Positions 26,946-40,724 of a DNA stretch of 64,000 bases are shown piece by piece. The notes beneath the pieces were generated by a model. The model was not told the origin of the DNA. It did no database searches and was given only the letters and a program-made list of their open reading frames with translations. Source of the DNA: Chrysomallon squamiferum (Eukaryota; Mollusca; Gastropoda; Neomphalida; Peltospiridae); assembly GCA_012295275.1 (NCBI GenBank), contig CM022670.1, positions 25,548,755 through 25,612,754 on the forward strand, read 5' to 3'. Made by a program: the position numbers and the translations under genes. How positions within the stretch are numbered: position 1 is the first letter of the stretch; each line of letters begins with the position of its first letter.

Positions 26946-27255
26946 CAGGCTGAGGATCCCGTATCCGAAATCCCGACATCCGAAAAGCTCCGAAATCCGA
27001 AACTTTTTCCGAGCAGCAGAAATAATAATATCTTACAGTTTTCGGACCTTTTTCCATATAGAAACCGCATTTTATGCAGAAAATTATTAAAACTATTATT
27101 TTAAATAATCCTGCAGGCTATTTGTGTAGACTGTATATGAAAAATAAATGGAATTCATATTTGGACCTAGATTCTCTTCTCAGGCTATCTCCTTATATTC
27201 CAAAATCTGAAACACTTCCGGTCCGATGCATTTCGGATAAAGGTTTCTGAACCTG
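26946..27255. mobile_element. Tigger/pogo-like MITE, full length
   Basis: About 310 bases with ~26-base terminal inverted repeats: left end CAGGCTGAGGATCCCGTATC continuing CGAAAT, right end ATTTCGGATAAAGG...GAACCTG. The left arm continues CGAAATCCGAAACTTTTT, strikingly like vertebrate Tigger-derived elements. It is flanked on both sides by TACA, which includes the TA expected of Tc1/mariner-class insertion. It is non-coding and would need a transposase from elsewhere. Other copies are at 43543-43858 and, truncated, at 56945-57049. Confidence 0.75.
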
Positions 27256-27299
27256 TACAATAAAACCAGAAAGATACGTAGTCTTGATGTACCATGATA

Positions 27300-27660
27300 T
27301 TAAAACATTTGTAAAAATATAGTTATATTTATATACGGATAGGTTAGTAATGTGATTTGTTATATGATTTACTTGAAAACGAACGACACTTTCGTAACGT
27401 TATCTTAGTGCACAGGGTTATTATTACCTCGCCTGAAACACTGTACAACATGTTCATAGTAATTCAGTTTTAAATATCTCACTATTGTTTACATACGGCA
27501 GAATCGTCTTAGCAATAATATATCAAAATCAAAATAGAGAAGTATTATTTATCCCGAATATGGAAGACAAAACTATTATCAAAATAAGATTTTAATGACT
27601 CTAGATGTGCAGCCTAAGAGCCATTCGCCAGCCAGAAAACGTGAAAACACCAGCAATGCA
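27300..27660 (+). pseudogene. LRRC74 5' region with partial first exon
   Basis: Matches 37850-38130, including the start: ATG at 27605 and then CSLRAIRQPENVKTPA, against SSLRAIRQPENVKTLA in the complete gene. Similarity ends around 27655, long before the exon's splice donor, so only a stub remains. This whole stretch is deleted from the second block. Confidence 0.75.
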
Positions 27661-28149
27661 CTATCCTTCATGGCAAATGAGGCAAATGCCTTTTACCGAA
27701 ATCTTTTTTTCTTTCTTTTCTTTTTTTATATTCCTTTGTTTGTTTTTTGTTCAGATTTTTTTTTTTTTTCTTTTACAATATGAAACTTACACCTCAGTCT
27801 CCTATTGGTTTAGTCACGAATTACTGTCCGGTTTTAGTATTATCAATCTGATTTCTATTACGATAAAACTAGCAAGCTGAGATATAGAAATAATATATAA
27901 AAAAAAGAGTAATCTGAATTCAGGTAAAACATCGAGAACAAAACAAGCAAATAAAGGGGAAAAAACGAGGACAAAATTAAGTTTAGAAACCAAATAATAA
28001 AAACACCACCTCCCCCTTAAAAAAAAGAAGAAATAAAATAACAAACACAGAACAAATAAAAACAAAACAAAACAACAAAATGCCCAACAACTTGGACTAA
28101 CCAGATAAAACGCCTAATATCCAAAACAAAAGACCCTGAAAATAAACAG

Positions 28150-28152
28150 AAT

Positions 28153-28240
<88 letters not shown>
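28150..28240. repeat. (AAC)n(AAT)n microsatellite
   Basis: Pure AAC then AAT. A shorter version is at 57086-57133 in the second block. Confidence 0.96.
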
Positions 28241-28347
28241 CTTTTGTCGACTCTTATATGTAAAAATAAATGAGTCATTAAAAAAAAAAAAAAAGAAAAA
28301 AAAAAAAGAAAAGAACAAAACAAAAATGACAAAAAACTGTAAACAAA

Positions 28348-28760
28348 TCAAAGCACTTTTATGATAACAACAAAGGGTTGACTTCCTTTTTCATGATCGG
28401 AGTTAGTTGTGTGCAAACAGATGAATGTCAAACCAAAGAAGAAAACTATTCTTAAATGAACATTTTTAAAGGTAATTGCGCTGACCCATGTTTCTCGAAT
28501 TATTCTTCGTCCTTGAAAGATATTAGTATGAACCATAATTAGAAAATTGAGATTATTGGTATCTGAACAAACGTTACGATTATTTATGACATAGAGGGAT
28601 TCAAGGGTCAGTGGGTATAAACTTCGTTTTGTTATTCGATGTAAGTCCCTGTTAGACTTCTCTTTTACTGCCTGAATGTTTTTGGCTTTATTTTCACAAG
28701 TTACTTTAATTTGAGAAAATGAAATAATTAATATGAGTAGATTACCTGGAAAGCAAATTG
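28348..28760 (-). pseudogene. GT31 pseudogene with internal deletion (block 1)
   Basis: Reading from about 28750 down: a hydrophobic segment (NLLILIISFSQ), a stem, then LTLESLYVINN, LNFLIMVHTN and RRIIRETW followed by IVFFFG. At this point the frame jumps to the extreme C-terminal codons of a GT31 gene, read out of frame; the same DNA in the true frame appears at 48602 as TPTMKKEVNPLLLS. The metal site, acceptor region and DDVY motif are all deleted, so it cannot be active. It is a third GT31 subfamily, distinct from copies A-D. An identically deleted copy is at 57243-57660. Confidence 0.85.
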
Positions 28761-29324
28761 TGTTAATGGTTCATATTCTGTACGCATCATTATTGATAAA
28801 TTTGCGGAAAGAGATCAATTTTCTTTCTTTTCATATGATTAGTTGTATATTTTACAATCACTAAAGATTTTTTTCACGGTAAGTGTTTAGTCCAAATGTA
28901 CGCGAATACCTTTTTTTACCTTTTTTTTTTTTTTTTTTTTATTTTTATTTTTCATTTTTCTGTTTTCATTTTTATTACCTTTCGAAATAACATTATGAAT
29001 TAAGCCTTTTTCATCCTTTCATTTTCGAGTAAGTTTCGAACGATTATGTAATTAATCTAAGAATCGTTTATCTGCTAAAGTAACGCATTGCATTTTAGCT
29101 CACCTATCGTTATTGCTTCGTCAATAAGCATTGCATTTTAGCTCACCTATCGTGCTTCGTCAATAAGATTACTTTACAACCTCACAGCACCCGTGGTTGA
29201 CTAACTCTGTAAAGAAGCCGTCTACTGTTCCAGTTAATTGTTTGCTGCACGATGTATTTCTAAAATACTGTCTCTGCAAAAAATAAAGAAATCGACAATA
29301 ACACACCGCAGTAACACCCGGCAA

Positions 29325-29359
<35 letters not shown>

Positions 29360-31597
29360 GTGTGATAAATAATGTATATATGAAAGTATATACGTACATC
29401 TCTACGTGTATATATGTGTCTATGGGTGAGTGTGTGTGTGAGCATGCATATGTCTGTGCAAGTCTTGTCTGTATTTATATATACACGTGTATTCAAGCAC
29501 TAACATAATAAGATCTTAATCAAAATCCTCCTTTATTTTTTGAACAATAAATTTAGTTACAGAAAAATATCTTTAATGCAATAACTACTGATAAAATAAA
29601 ATAATATAAAATTTAATGAAAAAAAGAAAACAAAACTTTTATCAAAAACCAGTTTAGGAAATTAGAAAATCTAAAACCTACCTCTATTTATAATTTTTTT
29701 CTATTAAATAAATTTCAGTGCGCACATGGGTTAGACTGTTCACACAAAAACTGAATGCGCCTGCGCAGGAAATGATCTTAAACCTAGGCGACAAAGCTGG
29801 AACGAAAGAATGCGAATAAATTTTATACCGACTGGTGAATATAGAATAGGTGATTAAAGAAAAAATAGTTCACTGGATTTAAATTATGTGCCCTAAATAT
29901 AGATAGATAGATAGATAGATACACATACATGTATATGTATGTATGTATGTAAAAATATATATATCATCAACCTTCTGATTTCTACCTCAGCTATAACCAC
30001 CACCATCAGTACTAAAGCTACAATGATACGACTATCATTAATACTACTGTTCCTATTGCTATTACTGCTACAACTGTCACCATTTATTTCTCAATGTGAA
30101 AGGTTTATTTTTATTTTTTCTTAAATGTTGATTACAAAGTACAGTGCTACATTTAAATTACCTTCACACGACGCATGAATATAAATTGCTAAAGTTCTAA
30201 GTGCCTGTTAGTAATCCTGCAATAAATAAATCGACAATATTGTCAAGAGTTCTCACCTTTAACATAATAGCATTAGCTTTGAATCTTTTACTTGTCACAT
30301 GCTGTTGCCTAGGGACAGGCCGTGAGATAACTTTCTTCTATTATATTTTTTTCTTTTTCTTTTTTCTTTTCTGTGAATAACACCTATGATAAATTTTTAA
30401 CTGCGAATGTATTGCATTAACTTTAAACGATACTTTTTTTGCTTTGTTTTGGCAATGGATAAGGTGAATTAAGTAAATTAAAAAAGAAGAAGAAAAAACT
30501 ATTATAAGACGAGCAGGCAATGATAATATAAATAATAATAATATATTTAACAAACATACAAATAGCAAAATAACATATTTGCCTTCATTTAACCAAGACA
30601 GAAAGGTTTGTGTGCATATGTTAAGATTAATGTGTTCGTATGTTTGTGTGTTCATGTGTGTTCGTATGTATATATGTGTGTGCATGTGCCTGTATTTGTG
30701 TGTGTGTTCAAATAATTGTGTTCAGGTATATCTGTATGTTCAAGTAAATATATACAAGCCTGTCTACATGTTCAAAGAAATATGTTCATATGTGTTCGTG
30801 TGTTCATCTGTGTTTTTATGTATTTATGTTTTCAGATAGATATGTTCATATGCATTTGATCCTAGGTAAGCATACTTGAGAGAACATAATATTCAGATAA
30901 GAAAAATATGGTATAATAATAAGAACATCAACAATAATAGTAATAACAATAAGATAAAATAAGAGCGAAACAAGGACAATGATAACAATAACAACATAAA
31001 CAACAATAGCAACAATACTAATAATATCATCAACAACAACAACAATAATTCCAAGCACAACAAGAACAGTAGCATTAACAACAGCAACATCAACAACAGC
31101 AGCAATAATTATGATGATGACGACGATGATAATAATAATAAAACTGTGTGCGTGTTGTTGGTAACAAGTATTTGAAATCTTGCAGCGAAAGCTCTCATTG
31201 CATACAGCGTTACAGAATGCAATACTTACAAACCAACAAATAGCAAACAATCACCTCTTAGTGACGCCGCCACTCACAGTTTTATTGTAGGCCTACTAAT
31301 TAATTATTAACTCATTAATTATCTTTATAGTCCATGATAATAAAGAACTGTTAGAAGTACGTTAACATAATGGTTTTTCATTAAAATATTAATATAGAGC
31401 AACAGGAAGAATCATTTGACTAATGTTTATTTGATGTTTTATTTGATATAAAGGAGTATGAATAGACAGAACAATGCGAGTCTTTTGTTGGGATTCTAAT
31501 CGTATAGAAAATAATAATCTGAAAAATCAGCGAACTGAATTTAAATTCATGTTTCGGCGAAATTAAAACATATATATATCTATAGATAGAAAATAAT
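28761..31597. other. Upstream region of receptor gene 1
   Basis: Aligns with 57661-60181. Contains poly-T (28918-28940), a ~40-base tandem duplication (ATTGCATTTTAGCTCACCTA, at about 29090 and 29132), a (GT)n tract at 29327-29364, (GATA)n at 29898-29921, a degenerate GTGTTCATATG-type minisatellite at 30605-30850 and an AAC/AAT tract at 30917-31140. The interval of about 300 bases around that last tract (30857-31152) is absent from the second block. The stretch 29440-30350 also has a third, more diverged copy at 48945-49900. No gene. Confidence 0.65.
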
Positions 31598-34500
31598 ATG
31601 TTGATGCTTTGTAGAGATATCATTTCAGTGCTACTTCTTATGATGTCTTTAACCCAGAAGCATCTTTGCTACACGCAGAATTCGTCCACTTTGAGGGATC
31701 CGATTGTTGGTGATCAGAATGAAGTTATCCTTGATCTAAATTTGTTTGGCTCTTCTCTGTTTCGGGATGTGGCTCTTGACTTCGATGATTTCGATTCACA
31801 AATTGCAGCATTAGATGGCACATACTGCGGCAATCTGTGCGAACTGATCTACGACCAGGCACCAAAATACAACACTGCTATCTGTGAAAAATGTAACTGC
31901 GATAAGGACTGTGAAATATTCGGAGACTGCTGTCCAGATCTAGTTTTACTGCAAAATCGTAGTCAGACGAAAAGTAACATGAAATGCATGTCAGGTTCCA
32001 TGCTAGACGATTCATACGCAATATTCTATAAGATGGTCAATTCGTGTCCTGAATTTGCTCAGCAAAGTAATAAAGATCTTTGTTCCAACAGAAACATTAA
32101 AGACTGGACCTCGGTCAATCCCGTTACCAGTGTTTCTACCAGAATTACTTATAGTAATATCTACTGTGCATTGTGTAATGATGACGAACGTGCCCTAAAG
32201 TGGAAGACAGAGATATTCTGTGAAGCAAATTCAACAGCGTTTAAGGAACCATCTTCTATAGAAAACTTACTCAGAAAAGCGTTACTCGACCCTGGCTGTA
32301 TTGTTTCATTTAAACTACATGGCTATGGTAGAGAGTGTACTGAAGTCGACAGGCTTTTAGTTAAAGAGTGCAACGTAAGTGGCTCTTGGAGGACGTACGA
32401 TAGTAAAGTAGAGGCGGCTTGTCGTAAATATCGTAATATAGTGTATGGCAAGTACTGGAACGTCTTCTGCTATTTCTGCAACAGTGGAAAATCCTGGGAA
32501 AGTATTATTGCGGAATTAAACGTTTTTTATGCACCCGGAATTCGAGTTGGGCTGATGGCCCTCTTTGAAGTAGACGACAAGTGGAAAACATCAGCGCAGC
32601 CTCTGAATACATCACAGTGTTCCACGGGGAATATATTTAACAATTACAAGGTATATTAAATTTCGCTACAATGTCAAGGTGTCCAGAAATATCGATATGG
32701 ACATAATTAAATGCCACAATATCGATTTGAAATCTTAATTTATTTTGTCTATTTGTTTGAAGTCCTTTTTCTACGTTATAAATAGACTAGAATTAAGCGG
32801 ATGTTTGAAAATTTTCTGAATACGCTTTTTACTAGAAGATGTTAAACAAATGATTCGAATTAATTAGAGTTCAGTAACAAAAATTAAATTAAACTATTTT
32901 ATAATTAATGAGTGAGGAGATGAAATGGCTGGTAATGAATTGTATCCTTTTGTACTTTCAATAAGATAAAAAACGACAATCGTGCATTTCTATTTTATTT
33001 TGTTAATTTTCATATAAACACCATCTCCCTCGTTAGATTTTGTAGTGCTCACGTTTTAAAATCCAAAATGTCAAGAAACAATTTTATTTGCATTGTCTTC
33101 ATTCACAAGGATAAAAATTATTTATACAGTCCACATTACTGTTTACACAACTGCCCTTTATATACTGTTTTCATTTAAAAATTTGACGTAAATTATTTTG
33201 AAATGATTTCAGAAAACCTGCATTCCCGTTGGCTGTTCTTTTGAAAAGAAATTGAATGGACTCGCTTGTTCCAGCATATTAAAGATGACTAACATATTTG
33301 GCTACAGACTGTGTCTTCTGGTGAACATTGTTCCAGAGTCTCCACTTGACGCGTTTGATGCATTTCTGATATCAGCTAAGGTATCTGAATCAGTACGAAA
33401 CGTTATTCCTTATAACGCGCAAAGTCCTAACATAAGTCTGACAATATTGGATATAAGAAACTGCAAAGGGCAAGATCTGCGAATACTGTTGAAGTTGAAG
33501 ATGTTCTTATTTCCAACAGTGGCAACTGACCGAGAAGTGTTTGAGAAAATATTAATTAATATGACTGTAAATGCGAAAGAAGAATTACGTCAGTATTACA
33601 ATTCATCAACAATCACTGTGTATCCTTGTTATTATAAAATCGAAAACCCCAGTTTAACGTGCGTAGATTCGTTTAGAGGCATGAACAACGTATTCAAGCT
33701 TCGCATTCGAGAAGGGTACGAAAATCAGATTGATATTTTATACATACTGGATATTAATTCACTACTTATTTGTCCTTTCATTACGCTGAACGATGATGAG
33801 GTCATTGTGCCTTCGTTAGACCTAAACACTTCCACTCTCACACTCAGTCTTCGTTTCAAAACTAGCGAATCGACAGTGGAAAGCATGAACTATGTGATTT
33901 ATAACAAGACATCGGTCAAAATTTGTGTAGACAGCTATCCCGATTTAAAACAATACATAGAGCGTACTCAACCACAGACTTTATCTGTAGTAGACATAAT
34001 AAGTCTGATTTGCATGTACCTATCTTTACTATGTCTGCTTCTGTCTCTCTCTCTCTACTGCTTCATCCAAAAACTAAGAACCTCGTGTGGTGTGTTAAAC
34101 ATGGGTCTCATAACGACACTGTTTGTTGCACAAATTTTGTTTCAGTTTGCTTCGGAAGAAACTGATTTATTTGTTCTATGCACTGCTATCGGAATGTTGC
34201 AGCACTTTTTTTGGCTCGCTTCTGTCTGGTGGATGAATGCTATAACTGTCAATCTGTTTTACACACTCTGGTTCCCTTTCCATTCCTTGATCATAGTACA
34301 AGCAGTTAAAAAGATGTTTGCAGTATCTGCGCTGTATTCATATGGCTGTTCTGCACTAGTCGTTGGTGCTACTGTTGTAGGCAACATGATAGTATTTGGC
34401 GATACTGGCTATGTAACAGATATTTGTTATCTGAAGCGTGATAGTTCTAGAAAGTACGCCTTGTGTCTTCCAATAGGCATTTTGGTGTTCGGTAACATTA

Positions 34501-34826
34501 TTCTGTTTGTTATCACCATTTGGAAACAGCGAAGCCGTAAATCGGTTGGAAGCTCAAGAGAGCACAACATTAGCATGTTGGCTTGTATTAAACTCTCGGT
34601 TGTTACTGGTTTGTCTTGGGTATTTGCTTATCTCTATTTATCTACTAAGTGGGTCCCGTTCTCTGCAGCTTTTTCTATTCTTGTCAATTCACAAGGTATT
34701 CTTCTCTTTGTTGCCTTCTTTGTTAACAGCCGGGTCTGGGGTCTGGTCAGAGAAAAGTGTACACAAAAGTCAAATGATCAGACATTAACGACATCGACAT
34801 CTAATGCAGTCAACACCCGGGTTTGA
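31598..34826 (+). CDS. Methuselah-like class-B GPCR with somatomedin-B-like domain, gene 1
   Basis: Two coding exons, 31598-32650 and 33213-34826 (intron donor AAG/GTATAT, acceptor TTTCAG), give 888 residues. Residues about 8-25 look like a signal peptide. A Cys-rich block at about 77-113 (CEKCNCDKDC, then GDCCPD) fits a somatomedin-B-like domain, followed by a long Cys-rich ectodomain with NXS/T sites. Seven membrane segments follow at about 609-635, 647-664, 670-697, 719-744, 767-787, 806-827 and 836-856, with LRTSCGVLNM after TM1, WLASVWWMNA in TM3 and GLSWVFAYLY in TM6, as in Methuselah-type secretin-family receptors. No GPS autoproteolysis motif is evident. The cytoplasmic tail is about 32 residues. 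Ligand and G protein are unknown. Gene 2 at 60182 is near identical. Confidence 0.9.
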
Positions 34827-37800
34827 TTATCACTCTTTAACAACACCTCTAACACTCGCAACATATATTTCATGTTAACTGTCCTCTTGTTCAAGAAATT
34901 ACGTAATTTTGCTTACACTTTCACCGTAATGCTCGGTTTTATTCATACCATGAAATGAGGTTCCCTTCCAAAAGACAGACTTCCTATAATCAGACATGCC
35001 ATTTGTTACACATAACTCTTTATTGTGTTAGGTAATGTATTCTGTACAGCCCTTACTGCTTTACTGGTACTACTCCAGTCTGTTCAGCAAGCTACGCTAC
35101 AGTGGAACAGCAGTGTTAATCAGTTAGTTGACTGACTTTACAACAGTGTTGTTTTATATTGCACCTTTTTAAAGTGTTTTATTATATCTACTGATTTCAT
35201 ACAAGCAACAGCAAGAGCCTAATTATAATCTGATAAATGCAGTTAATAAATCTACAAATAAATCAATAAATAAATCTAATTTTATAGAATTTTGTTCTGT
35301 GTTCTGTATTTAGTCGTATCAGTCTGTTCCCTTATTTATTACCTGTATTATTCAAGGTAAACGGCAGGTCATAGTAATACGCTCAAAAGTGTCTTATGGC
35401 GTTTTAATGCGTTATGGGACATCTGTCTCTTGGAAGGGATGCACTAGTTGAACAAAAAATAGAACATTAATATGAAGGAAAACAATCCTGACTATTAGCT
35501 GCAGCATTTTTGTTTAGATTATTTTAGAAAGAGTATTATATACCTTGACAGAAAGACGGCAAGTAGAAAACCTCTTTCTTTCTTAACAATACACATACAG
35601 TATTTCATAAAGAATACATACTGTGAAACATATCTTCACTGTCGTTTGTTTCTAGACCATTATATATCTGTATTATACATGAAATATTATTTTACTAATC
35701 GTGATGGTGTGAAGCATCTGTATGTTCAGTTTGTGTGCACATGTTTGTTGCGTTTGTGTGTATGTGTATATATGTATGTCGAGTTTTTTGTATACGTATG
35801 TCTGTGCATGTGTGTTATGTGGAGATTGTGTGTGGATGTATCTGTATTTATTATTATACAGACATGTGTGTGTGTGTGTGAGTGTCATTCAGCTCATGGA
35901 TCAGTACATCCATGATACAGTCTAATAATGTTTTACTACAACATATGACTTCAAACCTTTTCTTTAATCGCATAATAAGCTACAGGTTATTAGTGCGGAT
36001 TTATCGGTTATATTCAATTGACCATATAACTGGATTAGTTTATGGGTCAGATATTATAATGTTTCCCCCACCCTGATTTTTGAGAAAGATAAAATATATT
36101 AATTATACCATACACCCAGTTTTTGTTTTTTACTTCGGTAATTATTAATTTCCTAACTGTTCGAAAATATTAAACTTCTTCTGTTAAAACTTAGAAAAAA
36201 GCTGATATAATTTTAGAATGAAATACATGTTTTAAATAACCTTTTTATCCGTTTCCATTTAAAAAAAAATAAAAAAAATAAAGAGACTAGCAACGAATCA
36301 TCTGTCTACTTAGATTTTTAGAAGTGTGTTTTACTTGAAATTAATGTTGCACAATATTTGTTAATATGAATGTCGTATATATATAACTCACTTCGTCCGT
36401 TTTCTGTTTTCTTAGTGTATTGTGATGGTTACCGTTAGTGACTATCTCGAAAAGTCATTTGCACTTTTACTCAAATGTCCATTAATTTTCCAGCTTTCTG
36501 TAAAATGTCACGTTTTGCAATTTATTTTATTATCTGACTTGATAACTTAAAATAATAATGATAAATAAACAAGATAAAGGTTTAGCTTTCTTTTTCATTT
36601 TTTGTTCTGTTTTGTTGAACATTCTGACATAAAGTAATCAGTATGTGGTCTTCTAGTATTAATCTTTGTTATAAAACGTCCTTTGACTCGCAGCTTAATA
36701 CATTTCTCTTCCTCGTTTATAATGTCGTTTGTTCTTAGGGTTGAAGAAAACTTAGGTTATAGATTTTTTTTTCTTTTTCAGAAAAATAATGTTAAAAACA
36801 AAAATAAAATAAAATAAAATAAAATAAAACAAAATAAGTAATAAAACGAATAAATAAAGTAATTAAACAAGAATATAATAATAATGTAAAAAAAAATCAT
36901 TGTTAGAACGACATCTGCAGTTCCAAAATTTCCCCGCGTCTTTAAGCTGTAAATAATGATGTCCACGCTCTTCATATTAAATTATCAATTACATAATTAT
37001 GACAAGAAGAAGGTTTTAAAAAAATAATTCATTGTCGTATTATTTAAAATGAGTATCTTACAACGTATAATGCGCACTGGCCGTGAAGTCATCATGCAGG
37101 TGGTTTCTCTGAGTTATCTGTATTCCATATAATAAAGAAAATTTGAAAGAAAATTGTTTATGTACAGAAAAGGTCTATAGTCAGATAGATAGATAGATAG
37201 ACAGTTGGATACATAAATAAGACCATAGATATCGATACATATTATTATGGCTTCATAAAATGCTTTAACGTAAGGAATTCAAATTAATTATTTATTATTA
37301 GATGATGGCAGACCGTCATTTATTTATCTGTATATTATGTAAAGACTTTACTTACATTTTGTGACAGAACTGGATTAGGATCGGATCAGTGACTGCACAC
37401 AAGTTGGCCAACAGCAAGTAGGGTTCTTGTTCCTAAGCCGCGTCACTGTGATTTCTCGCTAACACATAAATGCATATAATGTAGTATAGGCCAAGCTATA
37501 TCCTTATAACGCACTGGACTATATTCTCACTCGTAGAGTTAATTGTTTAATAACTAGTTTTGCTTACGTGATGGAATAAAGTATCCCGACCGCTGATACA
37601 GAAGTGGAATGAATTTATAACGGTCAGTATGTCGTAACAAAAATGTGTTCAAAGACGAAATAGTAAAGTCCATAACACACACATACACACAACGTCTTGA
37701 TATAATAATTATTATAATCAATATTTTAGGAATAAAACGTGTATGTGTGTATGTACGTATGTATGTGTGTGTGTGTATGTGTGTGTTTGAGTGTATATAA

Positions 37801-38073
37801 GCAGGTTGATAATATGAATTGTTATAACAGATTATGATTTACAAGAAAATAAACGACATTTTCAAAACGAAATCTTGCATATATATTCAGTGGACTTAAA
37901 TTAACACTGTAAACATATTAATACTTGTTACTGGTTCAGTTTTTAGTATCTCACTATTGTTTAAATGCATCAGAATTGTGTCACCAATTTTTCCAAAGAG
38001 AAATAGAGAAGTATTATATATTCCAAATATGGAGGGCAAACCTATTATCAAAATAAAATTGTAATGACCCTAG
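34827..38073. other. Receptor 1 3' region and LRRC74 5' region
   Basis: 34827-35460 aligns with 63409-64000, the 3' side of receptor gene 2; AATAAA at 35245 is a possible poly(A) signal. 35640-35890 is GT/TG-rich. From about 36270 to 38073 the sequence recurs in part at 25250-27605 and, closely, at 47010-48525 (from 36630). It includes one recurrent ~95-bp block (37053-37150), a short GATA repeat (about 37185) and a GT repeat (37750-37790). The last ~120 bases before 38074 are the conserved leader and have no start in the LRRC74 frame. No other gene is seen. Confidence 0.6.
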
Positions 38074-39430
38074 ATGAGCAGCCTAAGAGCCATTCGTCAG
38101 CCAGAAAACGTGAAGACACTAGCAACGCAGTATCGCCTGGCTATCACGCCCAAACGATCTGGTTCAAAGACTGTAGACAGATCAAAGAACAAAGAAACTA
38201 ACTTCCTGGATGAAGAGGTCGCAGAAAATACGGAAACATCCGAGAAGAAACGAAGTATCAGACGTTTTCGACTTTCAGAATTACTCGATGCTAACGATTT
38301 CAATTTTGATGGTAAATACATTTTTTCTTTCTTTTTTTCTCGTTTCTTTTTTCTCATTATTTAGCGTTAGCAATAATAATAATAATAAATTAAATAAATA
38401 ATTTAAATTACGAAGTTTTATTATTTTGCAGATACAGATGACGATATTTGCAGCCCGAAAGTTTACAAGGATCGCTCCCAGCTAACTTACGTATGTGCCT
38501 GTAAATACCTCAACGTGCACGTCAACAAGAATTTCTGCAAAAGTCTGCTATCAAACAAAGTAGTTATTCTGAACCAACGTCTCACGAGAAACGATGTGAA
38601 AGCTTGCGCAGTAGCATTACTAGTAAGAAGTTTCAAAGTCTTTACCAGTTCATGTAGTCTCTATCAAAAATGAACTATATCTTGATACACAATATGCACC
38701 GTACGTAATGACAAAATGTGATGAATAGCTACATTTCGGAGACTGTATTTATGACTATAAATTACTTGTTATATATAAAACAAGCAATTTCATTTCGTTT
38801 TTTATAATGTTTAGGACTGCAAGCTAAAATAAATAACTTGTTACTGTGTTAATCCTGTTTTAAATTAGCTTTATCCTGCTTAAGTCGAATGGCATAGCCT
38901 CGCTGAATTGTGTCACTCGTAACTTCGCAGAATAAAGCTGATCTCAGTTATTCCCAATATCTATATATATATGTATGTATGTGTGAATATGTATATGTGT
39001 TTATTAGTGCGTGCGTGTTTGTGGGTTTTTTTCCCCTGGTATATGTGCGTGCGCGCGTACGTTCGTATGTGTATTAATAACATTTGGAATTAAATAAATA
39101 TGAAATTTTTAACAAGAAAAACGCCAGAGTGGATACACTGACTTTGGATGCCAACAACCTGGGTCACTATGGAGTAATTCAGATCGCAGAAATTTTGCCA
39201 CACAAAGCAGAGATTCTTGAACTGGTAATACTATATCATTATTTTCTAAACTTTTTTTTTATTAGTTATCATTATAATTATTGCAAATGAGTGAATGTTC
39301 AATGATAAGAGCCCTCATGTTAGTTGGAAAGGGATTTGTTTTTTTAATTTTTATAATTATTTAACACTTTTATAAAATAAAACTATGACATAATGCAAAT
39401 ACTATTTGAACATGTCCTAAACAAATTTAC

Positions 39431-39476
<46 letters not shown>

Positions 39477-40689
39477 TAGAATGTTCTGAATATATGTCCT
39501 TTTAAAATATTCTGCTGTTGGCATTATTTTTAATTAGACCAAATTAATGGTAATTACAGGTGAAGAGTAGTCAGTGGTTTTGAAAGATACATATCTCAGC
39601 CCTATGATTTTTAATTATAATTACTATGTTCTTTAATATATATATATAATAATTTCAGAATATTATAAATAACGCAATTGGGTCTATAGGAGCTAAGGAA
39701 CTTTGTAGAGTTTTGATGAACAATGTCACCGTCAGAAAACTTGATCTTTCTGGTAAGTCTTCCTAACATTATCAAAAACAACCGTTACGTTGGCTAATAT
39801 AAAATAGAGTGTTTTTTCTTCTTCTTCTTTAATATAACATAAATTCAATAAATACACAAATGACAATGGCAGTTAACATCACTATAGATTAATATATATA
39901 TTGTAATATATTACAATTTAATCAGAAAAAAACGTAAAAAACCCGATTTAGATCGTAAAGATGTAAAATATTACAATTTAATCGAACAAAAAAGAAAATT
40001 GAATATATTACAATTTAATGGAATGTAGAAAAAGGAAACTAACTACTCAAATTACATTTTGCAGCTGGGTAACAAAGCAATGCTAGTTTTGAAAGTATGT
40101 CTGAAAGATCGATTTAGATTTTGCTGTGTTATCATGCACGTAGACACAACACAGACAGACAAACATATATACCTTCCCGAGTCTCAGCCCTTGACTTCAC
40201 ACAATCTTTCATCGATAACAGACCTGCCATCTTTTGCTTAGAGACAACTATTCGTTATTGCCTACGCCATTGTTTACGTATACAAGTAGAATACTTTTAT
40301 TACTAAACTTGAACGTTGTTTGCTACAGGAAACGGTTTTGTAGACGGCGATGCAGAACACTTTCGAGATCTTATGGAGGTAAGCTTCTGAATCCAAAAAG
40401 TATGTTTGTATCACATTTTTGGGGTGGTTATAGAATTTGAGTAAATCTGATTAAAAAAACAACAACATATACATATACATAAGTAAGAAAGATTTATTGT
40501 CAGATGTCGCTCTGTAGTCTAATTGTAAGTATTTATATTTTTAAAATTGTTCTTCCACTGAAAATATTCAAATTATTTTAAACTTTTGCAAAATGAAATA
40601 AAATGAAAAGACAAAAGTATTCATATTATAGATAATTCTGAGATTGTTAGACGACAGCATGTATATAGTTATTATTTATTTTATTGTTG

Positions 40690-40724
<35 letters not shown>

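Larger units (their letters stand above)
17160..35460. repeat. Segmental duplication, block 1
   Basis: Collinear with 50160-64000 in the same orientation: signal-anchor unit, GA repeat, GT31 (minus), long upstream region, deleted GT31 pseudogene (minus), receptor (plus). Block 1 has extra DNA at 18410-20015 (holding the plus-strand GT31 pseudogene), 24340-25490, 27050-28118 and 30857-31152. Borders are by eye, accurate to perhaps 100 bases. Confidence 0.85.

Noticed and set aside
29169-29508. Thr-His and Cys-Val repeat frames across GT tracts (also 58086-58437, 35646-35925)
   Set aside because: Dinucleotide-repeat artefacts.
33923-34165. Second frame inside the receptor 7TM region (also 34507-34788, 62505-62747, 63089-63370)
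   Set aside because: Overlaps clearly coding exon 2 in another frame and has no recognisable domain.
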